Below are positions 34,984 to 43,323 of a DNA stretch of 64,000 bases, piece after piece (position 1 is the stretch's first letter; each line of letters opens with the position of its first letter). The notes under the pieces were generated by a model. That model was not told where the DNA came from. It did no database searches and saw only the letters and a list, made by a program, of their open reading frames with translations. Made by a program: the position numbers and the translations under genes. Location: the NCBI RefSeq assembly GCF_000069225.1, contig NC_010407.1:558001-622000 (forward strand), written 5' to 3'. This stretch comes from Clavibacter sepedonicus. Lineage in GTDB: Bacteria; Actinomycetota; Actinomycetes; Actinomycetales; Microbacteriaceae.

Positions 34984-36052
34984 TGTACTCGGCCATGACG
35001 TTGGTGACACTTCGGGGCGTGTGAAGAGGCCTCCTGGCTTGATGGAGCTGTCTAGTTCAACCATCGCCAGGAGGCCTCGATGTCCCATCGCTAATGCCCG
35101 GTTGACTGTTCATGGTCGGCTTCTCCTCGTTCGTCGGGTAGTCGAGGATCGTCGTCCGGTGTCGCATGTGGCTCGCGAGCTCGGGGTGTCGCGTCAGTGC
35201 GCGCATCGGTGGGTGGCCCGGTTCCGTCAGGAGGGTGTCGCGGGGCTCGCGGATCGGTCCTCGAGACCACGGTCGATGCCGGCGAGGACGAGTCCGGAAC
35301 AGGAAGGCGCCGTGCTGGCTGCGCGCGCGGAACTTCGGTTCGGGCCCGCCCGGCTGGCTCCGGTGACGAGCGTTCCGGCCCGCACGATCTCCCGCATCCT
35401 GCGCCGGCACGGGGCGCCGCCGTTGGCATGGTTGGACCCCGTCACCGGGGCCGTGATCCGGGCATCCCGGTCAACGGCGCACCGGTATGAGCACGAGCAT
35501 CCGGGTGATCTGATCCACGTGGACGTGAAGAAGCTCGGGAGGATCCCGGACGGAGGCGGCTGGCGGGTCCACGGGCGCAGCGAGCAGGTCCGCGGCCGCG
35601 GGATCGGGTTCGATTACGTCCATGCCGCGGTCGATGACCACACCCGTCTCGCCTACGCGGAGATCCATCCCGATGAGAAAGGCGCGACCGCGGCCGGGTT
35701 CCTGACCCGCGCAGCGGCGTACTTCGCCGGGCGCGGGATCACCCGGATCGAGCGGGTCATCACGGACAACGCGTTCGCCTACCGGCACTCGACCGCGTTC
35801 AAGAACGCCGTCCAGGACCTGGGCGCGCGGCAGAAGTTCATCCGCCCGCACTGCCCCTGGCAGAACGGCAAGGTCGAGCGCTTCAACCGGACCCTCGCGA
35901 CCGAGTGGGCCTACCGGCAACCCTTCACCAGCAACCAACACCGCGCCGACGCGCTTGACCCCTTCATCGAGCACTACAACACTGAACGAATCCACTCAAG
36001 CCACGGGCTCACGCCCGCGGCCCGAGTGTCACCAACGTCATGACCCAGTACA
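34984..36052 (+). mobile_element. IS481-family element, IS1121-like, copy 3 (mosaic)
   Basis: 1,069 bp in the opposite orientation to the other copies. Flanks are GCTAGA (34978-34983) and GCTAGC (36053-36058), which share CTAG but differ at the last base. The first ~400 bp (about 35085-35390) diverge clearly from copies 1, 2 and 4, while the remainder is identical. The element therefore looks like a recombinant of two related IS variants. Confidence 0.88.
35021..36043 (+). CDS. IS481-family transposase (copy 3, divergent N-terminal part)
   Basis: The DDE core from about residue 125 is identical to the other copies. The HTH half differs at many positions (RWVARFRQEGVAGLADRSSRP; ARAELRFGPARLAPVTS). 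The ATG used by the other copies (here 35079, after AGGAGG) reads only four codons before TAA, because one base is inserted nearby. The transposase frame instead stays open from GTG 35021 or could start at a downstream TTG. It may be poorly expressed. Confidence 0.75.
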   Translation: MKRPPGLMELSSSTIARRPRCPIANARLTVHGRLLLVRRVVEDRRPVSHVARELGVSRQCAHRWVARFRQEGVAGLADRSSRPRSMPARTSPEQEGAVLAARAELRFGPARLAPVTSVPARTISRILRRHGAPPLAWLDPVTGAVIRASRSTAHRYEHEHPGDLIHVDVKKLGRIPDGGGWRVHGRSEQVRGRGIGFDYVHAAVDDHTRLAYAEIHPDEKGATAAGFLTRAAAYFAGRGITRIERVITDNAFAYRHSTAFKNAVQDLGARQKFIRPHCPWQNGKVERFNRTLATEWAYRQPFTSNQHRADALDPFIEHYNTERIHSSHGLTPAARVSPTS

Positions 36053-36101
36053 GCTAGCGCCCGCTCCCCCGGCCCACTCACCCGATCGGTAGGAACCCCC
36101 T

Positions 36102-36881
36102 TTGTCCAAGAGCATCGAAGTCAACGACCTGAACGTCTACTACGGCAAGTTCAAGGCGGTCGAGGACGTCAACCTGCGGATCGAGCCGCGCACCGTGACC
36201 GCGTTCATCGGCCCGTCCGGCTGCGGCAAGTCCACGTTCCTCCGCACGCTCAACCGCATGCACGAGGTGATCCCCGGCGCGTACGTCGAGGGCGAGGTGC
36301 TCGTGGACGGCAACGACCTCTACGGCCCCGGCGTCGACCCGGTGCTCGTGCGCCGCCAGGTCGGCATGGTCTTCCAGCGGCCGAACCCGTTCCCCACCAT
36401 GTCGATCCGCGACAACGTGCTCGCGGGCGTCAAGCTCAACAACCGCAAGATCTCCAAGTCGGACGCGGACGCGCTCGTCGAGCAGTCCCTGCAGGGCGCC
36501 AACCTCTGGAACGAGGTGAAGGACCGCCTGGCCCTCCCCGGATCCGGCCTCTCCGGCGGCCAGCAGCAGCGCCTCTGCATCGCGCGCGCCATCGCGGTGC
36601 AGCCCGACGTGGTGCTGATGGACGAGCCGTGCTCCGCGCTCGACCCCATCTCCACGCTCGCCATCGAGGACCTCATCGAGGAGCTCAAGGCGCAGTACAC
36701 GATCGTGATCGTGACCCACAACATGCAGCAGGCCAGCCGCGTCTCGGACCGCACGGCATTCTTCAACATCGCCGGCACCGGCAAGCCCGGCAAGCTCATC
36801 GAGTACGACGACACCACCACCATGTTCTCCAAGCCCAGCGTGCAGGCCACCGAGGACTACGTGAGCGGCCGCTTCGGCTGA
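36102..36881 (+). CDS. pstB: Phosphate ABC transporter ATP-binding protein PstB
   Basis: A 259-aa ABC ATPase with PstB-specific sequence: [16 protein letters not shown], Walker [26 protein letters not shown], signature [15 protein letters not shown], and [18 protein letters not shown]. The start is TTG 36102, with TAGGAA six bases upstream acting as either ribosome-binding site or -10. It supplies energy for high-affinity phosphate uptake through PstC/PstA. Normally last in pstSCAB, here it follows directly on IS copy 3, and no pst gene is upstream. The CTAG at 36054-36057 may be the old pstA stop codon. Confidence 0.94.
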   Translation: MSKSIEVNDLNVYYGKFKAVEDVNLRIEPRTVTAFIGPSGCGKSTFLRTLNRMHEVIPGAYVEGEVLVDGNDLYGPGVDPVLVRRQVGMVFQRPNPFPTMSIRDNVLAGVKLNNRKISKSDADALVEQSLQGANLWNEVKDRLALPGSGLSGGQQQRLCIARAIAVQPDVVLMDEPCSALDPISTLAIEDLIEELKAQYTIVIVTHNMQQASRVSDRTAFFNIAGTGKPGKLIEYDDTTTMFSKPSVQATEDYVSGRFG

Positions 36882-36897
36882 TCCGCCGCCCGCACGG

Positions 36898-36935
36898 AGA
36901 AGGCCCCGCATGCTCTGGAGGATGCGGGGCCTTCT
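36898..36935. terminator. Terminator between converging pstB and rskA
   Basis: A perfect 14-bp stem (AGAAGGCCCCGCAT / ATGCGGGGCCTTCT) with a 10-nt loop, suited to both directions. Confidence 0.8.
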
Positions 36936-36960
36936 GCGTGCCGTGGGTGCGCGGCGCCGA

Positions 36961-37824
36961 TCAGGTGCTGGTGACCGCCACGATGGGCTCGGTCGTGGGC
37001 TGCTCGGATCCGCCGTCGGGCTCGACCGTGATGGCCACGGTGTCGCCGGGCGTGTAGCTGCCCTCGAGCACGGCGTGACCCGCACCGTCCTCCTCCGGCA
37101 TGACGCCGGCGGAGACGGGGCCGGACGCGCCGACGTACCACATCTGGAGCACGCGGCCCTCGGGCAGCGGCGACGCGTCGTTGAGCACGACCGCCGTCTT
37201 CGCCTCGGAAGCGGAGAAGTAGACCGTGGCCGTGCCGCCGCCGACGACGTCGCGCTTGTCGATGACGACGTCGGACGCCGTGGTGACCCGTTCGTACGCC
37301 GAGGCGACGGGCGCCTGAGATGTGTCGGGGCCGCCCGTGTTCGTGCCGACGACCACGCCGCCCACGACGAGCACGACGGCTGCCGCGGCGACGCCGATGA
37401 TGGCGCCCGGCTTGCGGAACCAGCGCTCGGAGGCGCGGGCGGATGCGGATCCGAGGCGCCCGCGAGGAGCGGACGACGCCGGAACGGCTGCATCGGGGAC
37501 GGCATCGGAGGACGCCGCCGGACGCAGCGGGGTGACGGGCGCGGGGCGACGCGCGTCGTCCGTCACGGCGGACGGAGCGGCGAGCGGCGGGAGCTGCGGC
37601 GTGACGTCGAGCATGGCCATGATGTCGACCTTGAGGCGCGGCGAGGGAGCCACCGGCTCGGTCGTCCAGGCGAGGTCGGCCGCGGTGGCCCGCAGCTCCT
37701 CCACCTCGGCGCGCAGCACAGGGTCGCGCTCGAGGAGCGCCTCGACCTCGGCGGCCTCCTCGGCGTCGACGGCGCCGAGCGCGTACGCCGCGGTCAGCAT
37801 GCGGATGTCGTCGTCGGTGGTCAT
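36961..37824 (-). CDS. rskA: Anti-sigma-K factor RskA-like protein
   Basis: A 287-aa protein. The N-terminal anti-sigma domain begins with MLTAAYALGAVDAEEAAEVEALL, the usual RskA opening. A low-complexity Ala/Pro stretch follows. One membrane helix at ~140-162 (IIGVAAAAVVLVVGGVVVG) precedes a ~120-residue extracytoplasmic RskA domain (VLQMWYVGASGPVSAGVMP). It holds SigK at the membrane until proteolysis. It overlaps the sigma gene by four bases, giving tight stoichiometry. Confidence 0.88.
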   Translation of the reverse strand: MTTDDDIRMLTAAYALGAVDAEEAAEVEALLERDPVLRAEVEELRATAADLAWTTEPVAPSPRLKVDIMAMLDVTPQLPPLAAPSAVTDDARRPAPVTPLRPAASSDAVPDAAVPASSAPRGRLGSASARASERWFRKPGAIIGVAAAAVVLVVGGVVVGTNTGGPDTSQAPVASAYERVTTASDVVIDKRDVVGGGTATVYFSASEAKTAVVLNDASPLPEGRVLQMWYVGASGPVSAGVMPEEDGAGHAVLEGSYTPGDTVAITVEPDGGSEQPTTEPIVAVTST

Positions 37825-38411
37825 GATGCGACCCCCATCTCGTCGCGCAGGCGGATCATGCCGTCGCGCAGACGTGTCTTCACGGTGCCGATGGGCACGT
37901 CGAGCATCGACGCGACCTCGCTGTGGCTGTAGCCGCCGTAGTAGGCGAGGGAGACGGCCTGGCGCTGGATCTCGGTGAGCTTCGTCATGGCCTTCGTGAC
38001 CCTCTCGTGCTCGATGCTGATCTCGACGGTCTCGGACACCTGGTCGTAGCCGTGCTCGTGGTCGCGGATGCCGATGCGGACGTCACGATCGCGGCTGGAC
38101 TGGGAGGCGCGCACGCGGTCGACCGCGCGGCGGTGGGCCATGGTGAGCACCCACGTAGTCGCTGCGCCCTTGGCCGGGTCGAAGCGGGAAGCGGATTGCC
38201 AGATCTCCAGGAAGATCTCCTGCGTGACCTCCTCCGACTGCGCGTGGTCGACGAGGAGTCGACGGACGAGTCCGAGGACACGGGGCGCGAGCTGGTCGTA
38301 GAGCTCCGAGAAGGCGCGCCTGTCGCCCTGGGCGACGCGGCCGAGGAGGGCCTCCTTCGACTCGGGGTCCGCCGGCCCGGGGAGGTGGGGACGCTCGATC
38401 GATGAAGGCAC
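37821..38411 (-). CDS. sigK: ECF RNA polymerase sigma factor SigK-like
   Basis: 196 aa from GTG 38411; a longer reading from an upstream ATG (38447) exists but lacks conservation. Region 2 is AFSELYDQLAPRVLGLVRRLL with QEIFLEIWQSASRFDPAKG and TTWVLTMAHRRAVDRVR. Region 4 is LTEIQRQAVSLAYYGGYSHSEVASML with VPIGTVKTRLRDGM. The partner RskA-like gene is immediately downstream. A GATGCT hexamer ends 7 nt before GTG 38411 on this strand, at the spacing of leaderless -10 boxes, though its first base does not fit TANNNT. Confidence 0.9.
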   Translation of the reverse strand: MPSSIERPHLPGPADPESKEALLGRVAQGDRRAFSELYDQLAPRVLGLVRRLLVDHAQSEEVTQEIFLEIWQSASRFDPAKGAATTWVLTMAHRRAVDRVRASQSSRDRDVRIGIRDHEHGYDQVSETVEISIEHERVTKAMTKLTEIQRQAVSLAYYGGYSHSEVASMLDVPIGTVKTRLRDGMIRLRDEMGVAS

Positions 38412-38447
38412 GAGCCCCAGCATCCCAGACCCGGGTGCGAACCGCAT

Positions 38448-38987
38448 GCAGGCAGGGCGGGGCCCGCCTGGCCGGGGTGGTGCTGCGGGGAGGTCATGTG
38501 GCGCTTCCGGTAGTGATGCGGCGGGATGGGGAGCCGGCCTGCGGGTGTGCGGAGCCCCGCATCAGCCGGGATCTCGCTCTGCGGGACATCTGGGATGGCC
38601 GGGCGGCCTGCCACGCGGGCAGGACCCGACCGATGCGGGTCGCACCCTCACGGGTGACGGATGCGAGGCGGGTGAGCGCCTCACGATGACTCTTCGTCGC
38701 GGAGCGCGTCACGGATTGGTCACAGGCTGTGGGGATCCGGCAGCCCGACGAGGCCGGCTCGGCCGCTCGCACATGGGCCGTCCCTCCGGCGAGGAGGGGA
38801 AGGGAGATGAGGAGCCGGGCCGCAGGACGCCTCTCGGCGCGAGGCCGCTCGTAGCGGCGAATATTGGTACCCGGGAGTACTGCGGCCCGACCAGGATCCA
38901 CTGTAACCGAGTCGGCGCGGGCTGTCCTCCCGGGGGTCGCGCTCACAGCGAACGGGCGGATCGGGCCCGCGAGGCGGATCAGGCGGG
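38448..38987. other. 540-bp region without a recognisable gene
   Basis: Between sigK and the 38988-39620 gene, which are both on the minus strand, I find no convincing coding sequence. It contains an AT-rich island in otherwise GC-rich DNA (GAATATTGGTAC, 38859-38870), followed by GTAC-CCGGGA-GTAC at 38867-38880, which may be a promoter or protein-binding site for sigK. The rest could be the remains of a lost gene. Confidence 0.4.
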
Positions 38988-39620
38988 TCAGTCGAGCCGG
39001 TCGCCCCGCCAGAGCCGCGCGCACTGCACGAGGTCGGCCGCCATCTGCGAGAGGCGGAGGGCGCGCGTGGTCAGGTCGCCGGCGCGCTCCGGCGACGCCG
39101 TCGCGTCGAGGTCGTCGGCGACGCTCGTGGCACCGAGCGCGGCCAGCCGGCTGAACGCGCCCGCGCGGTCGAGGGCCACGGCGAAGTCGCCCGTGAAGAG
39201 CCCGCGGAGGATGCTGTCGGCGAGCTCGACGATCTCCGCTGGCCCCGTGGGCGCAGTGGCACCGGCGACCACCGGGTCGATGGTCGTGGCCACGTCGGTG
39301 CCGCGCTGGTAGAGGAGGCTGATACCGTCGGGATCCTGCCGGATGAGCGCACGCATGAGGTACAGCCGCCAGAGCGCGCCCGGGAGGCTGCGGGGGCTGG
39401 CGCGGGACCAGAGCTCGGCGACCGCGTCGATGCCGTGCTCGTCGGTGTACGCGATGAGGCGCTCGACGACCGCCGGGTCGGGATCCGCCCGCACGCATGC
39501 CAGCAGCGCCGACGCGGTCTCGTGGGCCACGCGGCTGATCGTGGCGGGGTCGTCGCCGCCGAGCATGCTCTCGAACTTGGCCCCGGAGAACTTCGTGGGC
39601 TTGTGGTAGTCGCGGGACAT
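38988..39620 (-). CDS. Conserved actinobacterial hypothetical (putative DNA-binding) protein
   Basis: A 210-aa, largely alpha-helical, soluble protein beginning MSRDYHKPTKFSGAKFESML. Relatives in Microbacteriaceae are usually labelled 'DNA-binding protein' without experimental support. Recognisable blocks are VAHETASALLACVRADPDP, LWRLYLMRALIRQDP and ALRLSQMAADLVQCARLWRGD. No HTH, catalytic motif or membrane segment is apparent. The ATG is fixed by a TACGCT -10 box 7 nt upstream. Confidence 0.65.
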   Translation of the reverse strand: MSRDYHKPTKFSGAKFESMLGGDDPATISRVAHETASALLACVRADPDPAVVERLIAYTDEHGIDAVAELWSRASPRSLPGALWRLYLMRALIRQDPDGISLLYQRGTDVATTIDPVVAGATAPTGPAEIVELADSILRGLFTGDFAVALDRAGAFSRLAALGATSVADDLDATASPERAGDLTTRALRLSQMAADLVQCARLWRGDRLD

Positions 39621-39627
39621 CCCCGCA

Positions 39628-39633
39628 AGCGTA
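39628..39633 (-). promoter_or_regulatory. -10 box TACGCT (leaderless)
   Basis: On the minus strand TACGCT precedes ATG 39620 by 7 nt with no Shine-Dalgarno. Confidence 0.55.
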
Positions 39634-39737
39634 CGCCGGGCGTGCGCTCCCGACCGGGCGCGCGATGTCGGCGCACCGGTGCCCCGCGGGGCATCGCGCG
39701 AGGTCGACCGGCTCCGGGACGGCCACCGCCCATCCCG

Positions 39738-39743
39738 TAGCAT
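39738..39743 (+). promoter_or_regulatory. -10 box TAGCAT of tRNA-Lys
   Basis: TAGCAT ends 9 nt before the first base of the tRNA. Confidence 0.45.
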
Positions 39744-39752
39744 CGGGGTCAC

Positions 39753-39825
39753 GGGCCTCTAGCTCAGTTGGTAGAGCAAGGGACTTTTAATCCCTGGGTC
39801 GTCGGTTCGAGCCCGACGGGGCCCA
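39753..39825 (+). tRNA. tRNA-Lys (anticodon TTT)
   Basis: 73 nt fold as a complete cloverleaf. Acceptor GGGCCTC pairs with GGGGCCC (one G-U), the D arm is AGCTCAGTTGGTAGAGC, the anticodon stem AGGGA/TCCCT encloses CTTTTAA with anticodon TTT, and the T arm is GTCGGTTCGAGCCCGAC. The discriminator is A. The genomic 3' bases read ACCG, so CCA is not fully encoded. The acyltransferase gene on the other strand reads into it. Confidence 0.97.
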
Positions 39826-40908
39826 CCGCCGTCGATCGACCGGCCGGCTCGATGCCGGCGGACGGGATCACCCCCGGCCGCCCCGGTCCAGCACCAGGAA
39901 CGGCGGCGTGCGGTAAGAGGAACCTCAGCGGGGTGCGCATCGCCACCGCGTGGATCGCCAGCGACGCGGCGATGGCGACGACGCTCACCACGAGCGGCAG
40001 CAGGTACGGCATCGCACCCGACGCCTCGAAGCCGACGGCGTCGAGCACGGCGCAGGCCGCGGCGATCACGAGGACGTGGGCGACGTAGATCGGCAGCGTG
40101 TTCCGCCCGAGGAAGCGCAGGGGGCGCACCAGCCGCGTGCGCGCGAGCAGGGCCGCCCACAGCACGCCGACCGCCATCGCGAGGCACGACACGAGCAGCA
40201 GCACGCCGGGGACGCCGCTGATGCCGGTCAGCTCCACGGCCACGCCCGCCGCGCCGAACGCGACCAGGGCAGCCGCCGCGGCGACCGGCCGCGGTCGGGA
40301 GGCGACGCGGAACACCAGGTCCTTGGCGTGCAGCCCGATGAGGAAGAAGACGAGGTACTTCGCCATGCCGTCCCAGCTGAGGCTGCCGATGCGCAGCACG
40401 CTCAGGAAGAGCGCCGACACGACGGCCGCGCCCGTCAGCTGGATCCACGGCGGCACCCGCCCGTGCGCCGCCTTCGCCAGCACGAGGAACACGGCGAGCG
40501 CGTGCAGGAACCACAGTCCCGTCGCGGGGAACACGAACGCGAGCAGCAGCGCCCTCGGGTCGCCCTCGTGCGGGCGGGAGTCGAGCGGCACCACCGAGAA
40601 GTAGAGGAAGCGCAGCACCGACCAGATCGCGAGCGCCCACACGAGGATCGCGATGCGGGAGTTCCAGAGCTCCGCCCAGGAGCGGCGCACGGCGGATCCC
40701 GCGAGGAGCCCCGAGGCGAGGAAGAAGATCGGCATGCGGAAGGTGACGAACGCGCTGTTGACGGTCGCCCAGACCGGTGAGGCGAGGTCCTCCTGCATCA
40801 GCAGGAGGCCCGCATGGAAGAGCGCCACCAGCAGGATGGCCATCGCCCTGGCCGCATCCCCCAGTCCGCGCGCGCAGCAGTGACCGTCGTTCCGTCTCCC
40901 CCAGACAT
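39764..40908 (-). pseudogene. Acyltransferase-3 family membrane protein, frameshifted near its start
   Basis: From ATG 40843 the frame encodes 359 aa with about ten helices: MAILLVALFHAGLLL, FRMPIFFLASGLLAG, GLWFLHALAVFLVLA, FLGRNTLPIYVAHVLVI. This matches acyltransferase 3 (wall or exopolysaccharide O-acetylation). The family start (…DAARAMAILLV) extends upstream in frame but finds no start codon. In another frame ATG 40908 reads MSGGDGTTVTAARADWG and joins at a run of five G (40858-40862 as C5). With six G it would read ADWGDAARAMAILLV. ATG 40908 has a leaderless -10 at correct spacing. The C-terminal ~20 residues (GLEPTTQGLKVPCSTN) are the antisense of tRNA-Lys. Confidence 0.7.
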
Positions 40909-40915
40909 GCTCGGC

Positions 40916-40921
40916 ACCGTA
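40916..40921 (-). promoter_or_regulatory. -10 box TACGGT of the acyltransferase gene (leaderless)
   Basis: On the minus strand TACGGT precedes ATG 40908 by 7 nt, marking the original start of the now frameshifted gene. Confidence 0.55.
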
Positions 40922-41095
40922 TCGGGTCGATGTGTCGGGGTCGTGTCGGGCGGGAGCGGCCGCACGCGGATCCAGTGGTGATCCCAGTGGTCGGCCGATG
41001 GGGATGCCCGCGCATGTCGGCCCGGCTGCCGCGCGGACGCGTCGGCCCCCGAACGGGGGTGGCCGGCGGATGCCACCACGGACAGGGATCGACCG

Positions 41096-41101
41096 TACGG
41101 T
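41096..41101 (+). promoter_or_regulatory. -10 box TACGGT of the SGNH hydrolase gene (leaderless)
   Basis: TACGGT is followed after 6 nt by GTG 41108. The same hexamer serves the divergent acyltransferase gene. Confidence 0.55.
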
Positions 41102-41107
41102 TCTCGC

Positions 41108-41887
41108 GTGGGGAAATACGGATTCCGGGAGCGCGCGCGTGCGCGATCGGCGTGGCGGATCGCCGGCTGGTCAGCGGCCGCGGTCGCCGCCGCGTGCTCG
41201 GTCGCCCTGGTGATCGCGGCGATGGGCAGCGGCGCGGAACCCGTCGAGAACGCGGGCGCCGTCGCGGAGTCCGGCTACGTCTCCGGGCCCGGCACCACGA
41301 TCGCGCCGGTGGCGCCGCTGGACCTCCCCGAGGATCCCGCGGTCCTCATGTTCGGCGACTCCTTCATCCTCGGTCACGGCATCGAGACGTCGGGGAGGCC
41401 CACCTATCCCGAGCTCCTCGCCGAGCGCGAGGGCTGGAGCGACGTGCGCCTGAACGCGGCGGTGGGGACGGGCTTCGCCGCCACCTCCGATCAGCCGGCG
41501 TACCCGGATCGCCTGGCCGCGATGGGCGACGACTTCACGCCCGACCTCGTCGTCCTCCAGGGCAGCGTCAACGACATCAAGCCCGGCGAGGCCGCGGTGC
41601 GCAGCGGCGTGACCCGCGTCCTCGCCGACATCGCCGAGCGCTGGCCCGACGCCCAGACCGTGATCATCACGCCAATGACGGGCGTGCAGAGCTACGAGAA
41701 GCTCGCGTCCGCATACACCGGGCCCGCGCTCGGCAAGGCGCACGTCATCGACGCCACGGGGCCCGAGAGCTGGCTGCCCGTCGACCGGCCGGACCTCCGC
41801 ACAGAGGATGAATGGCACCCCAGCGCCACGGGGCACGAGGTCATCGCGGCTGGGATGCAGACGTCCCTCGCGGCTCTCGCCGACTGA
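41108..41887 (+). CDS. SGNH/GDSL-type hydrolase, membrane-anchored
   Basis: A 259-aa protein. Arg-rich residues 1-16 lead into one helix (WSAAAVAAACSVALVIAAM), placing the enzyme outside. Block I is LMFGDSFILGHG with the nucleophilic Ser, block II the Gly of VGTGFAAT, block III the Asn of GSVNDIKPGE, and block V the Asp-x2-His of EDEWHPSATGHE. All four catalytic residues are present. Divergently placed next to an acyltransferase-3 gene, it may modify or de-acetylate a surface glycan, though the substrate is inferred only. Confidence 0.83.
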   Translation: MGKYGFRERARARSAWRIAGWSAAAVAAACSVALVIAAMGSGAEPVENAGAVAESGYVSGPGTTIAPVAPLDLPEDPAVLMFGDSFILGHGIETSGRPTYPELLAEREGWSDVRLNAAVGTGFAATSDQPAYPDRLAAMGDDFTPDLVVLQGSVNDIKPGEAAVRSGVTRVLADIAERWPDAQTVIITPMTGVQSYEKLASAYTGPALGKAHVIDATGPESWLPVDRPDLRTEDEWHPSATGHEVIAAGMQTSLAALAD

Positions 41888-41928
41888 CCCCGGCGCCGAG
41901 GAGTCGGCGCAGCGCGCGGCTCGTCCGG

Positions 41929-43323
41929 TCAGCCAGCCGGCGCCGCGGCAGCCGCCGGGGCGGACCCCGTTCCCGGGTCGGTGAGCGGACGGCCGAAGCC
42001 GTCGACGCTGCGGGTGCCCCGATCCGTGACGACCGAGGCGAAGGGCGTGTCGGGGTTGTTGGGCAGGGACGGGCGCTCGACGCGGGTGTCGCGCGCGAAC
42101 GCGCCCACCACGACGACGCGCTGCGACGGGTACTTGCTCGGGGTCATGAACATGGTGCCGCGGCCGACGAACGTGTCCTGGGCGAGCCGCCCGCCCTGGT
42201 CGACGAGGCCGACGCCGATGCCGTGCGCGCCGAGGTCGCCGCCGGTCACGATGTTGTAGCCGACGACGGTGGCCCCGACGCCCGCCCCGATCTCCAGCTG
42301 GTACCCGCCCGCGCCCGAGTTGCCCTCGAGGCGCATGCCGTTGATGCCGAGCTCGGAGACCATGGACGACGCGTTGCTCGTCGGGATGGCGACGAAGCCG
42401 CGCGCCGCCTTGTTGCCGGCGCCGCAGCCGATGACGCGCGTGTTCTCGAAGCGCGCGTTGGTGGAGGCGATGCGGATCCCGCCCGCCGTGCAGTTCACGA
42501 TCTCGGTGTCGCGCATGACGATGTCGATGGCGTTGACGCCGTCGCAGTCGACGCCCCAGGTGCCCGCGGTGATCACGCGCAGGCCCTCGATGACGTTCGC
42601 GTAGGAGTACTCATCGCTGGCCGCGGTGAAGGCCGCGCGGGCGAAGAAGACCCCCGCGCCGCCGGTGGCGTTCAGCTCGATGTCGGTGATCCGGCAGTGC
42701 AGCAGGGAGCGCAGGTACAGCCCGTGGCGGCCCGTGCGCGTGCCCGTGATGCTGAAGCCGGTGAGCGACACCGTGGCCTTGTTGTTCGCGGCGGGCCCGG
42801 CGTCGGCGCCGATCTTGCCCTGCACCTTGAACACGTCGCCCGTGGATCCCGCGATCTGCCGGATGGTGGTGACGCGCCGCCCGTAGCCTTCGATCGAGAT
42901 GGCCGGGTACCCGTAGGGCGCTCCCGAGAGGGGCTGCTTGGGCCACGTGGCGCTCGAGTAGTCGATGCCGGTGGACGTGACGCGGATCTCGCACGGCGGC
43001 AGGATCCCGCGCCCGCCGGTCTTCTGCAGCGCCGCGAAGAACGCGGCCATCGCCTTCGTGTGGTCCGCGGCCGACGGCACGAAGCCGAACTGCTCCGGGT
43101 AGTAGACGCGCGACTGGTCGCCCACGACGGCGGCGGATGCGGGCGGTGCGACGGCAGGCGCCGCGACGACGGCCGCGCCCGCTGTGGCGCCGACGGCCGC
43201 GAGGAAGACGGAGCGGCGGCCGACGAGCGGCGGCCGCTCGGCGGGGACCGGGGCGTGCTGGGCGAGGGCCTCGGCGGCCAGGTCGGGAGTGGGCGCGTGG
43301 GCGCGTGCGCGTGAGCGGGACAA
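41929..43323 (-). CDS. Tat-exported right-handed beta-helix protein (pectate-lyase/GH28-like fold)
   Basis: 464 aa from TTG 43323, with GGAAGG 7 nt upstream. A signal with twin arginines (PLVGRRSVFLAAVGATAGAAV) ends PPASA near residue 75. The mature protein opens like pectate-lyase-3 superfamily proteins (YYPEQFGFVPSAADHTKAMAAFFAALQKTGGRGILPP) and continues with helical-turn repeats (GVNAIDIVMRDTEIVNC, IASTNARFENTRVIGCG). The C-terminus is Ala/Pro/Gly-rich. No GH28 or pectate-lyase catalytic triad can be assigned with confidence. A role in attacking or modifying plant or microbial polysaccharide is plausible for a plant-associated host. Confidence 0.72.
   Translation of the reverse strand: MSRSRARAHAPTPDLAAEALAQHAPVPAERPPLVGRRSVFLAAVGATAGAAVVAAPAVAPPASAAVVGDQSRVYYPEQFGFVPSAADHTKAMAAFFAALQKTGGRGILPPCEIRVTSTGIDYSSATWPKQPLSGAPYGYPAISIEGYGRRVTTIRQIAGSTGDVFKVQGKIGADAGPAANNKATVSLTGFSITGTRTGRHGLYLRSLLHCRITDIELNATGGAGVFFARAAFTAASDEYSYANVIEGLRVITAGTWGVDCDGVNAIDIVMRDTEIVNCTAGGIRIASTNARFENTRVIGCGAGNKAARGFVAIPTSNASSMVSELGINGMRLEGNSGAGGYQLEIGAGVGATVVGYNIVTGGDLGAHGIGVGLVDQGGRLAQDTFVGRGTMFMTPSKYPSQRVVVVGAFARDTRVERPSLPNNPDTPFASVVTDRGTRSVDGFGRPLTDPGTGSAPAAAAAPAG

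Noticed and set aside
38446..39312. A 288-codon plus-strand frame over the sigK upstream region
   Set aside because: It runs antisense into the end of the 38988-39620 gene, is Arg/Ala-rich with no domain, and has no ribosome-binding site.
39764..39825. GPVGLEPTTQGLKVPCSTN as a conserved protein motif
   Set aside because: It is the antisense translation of tRNA-Lys and recurs in databases for that reason.
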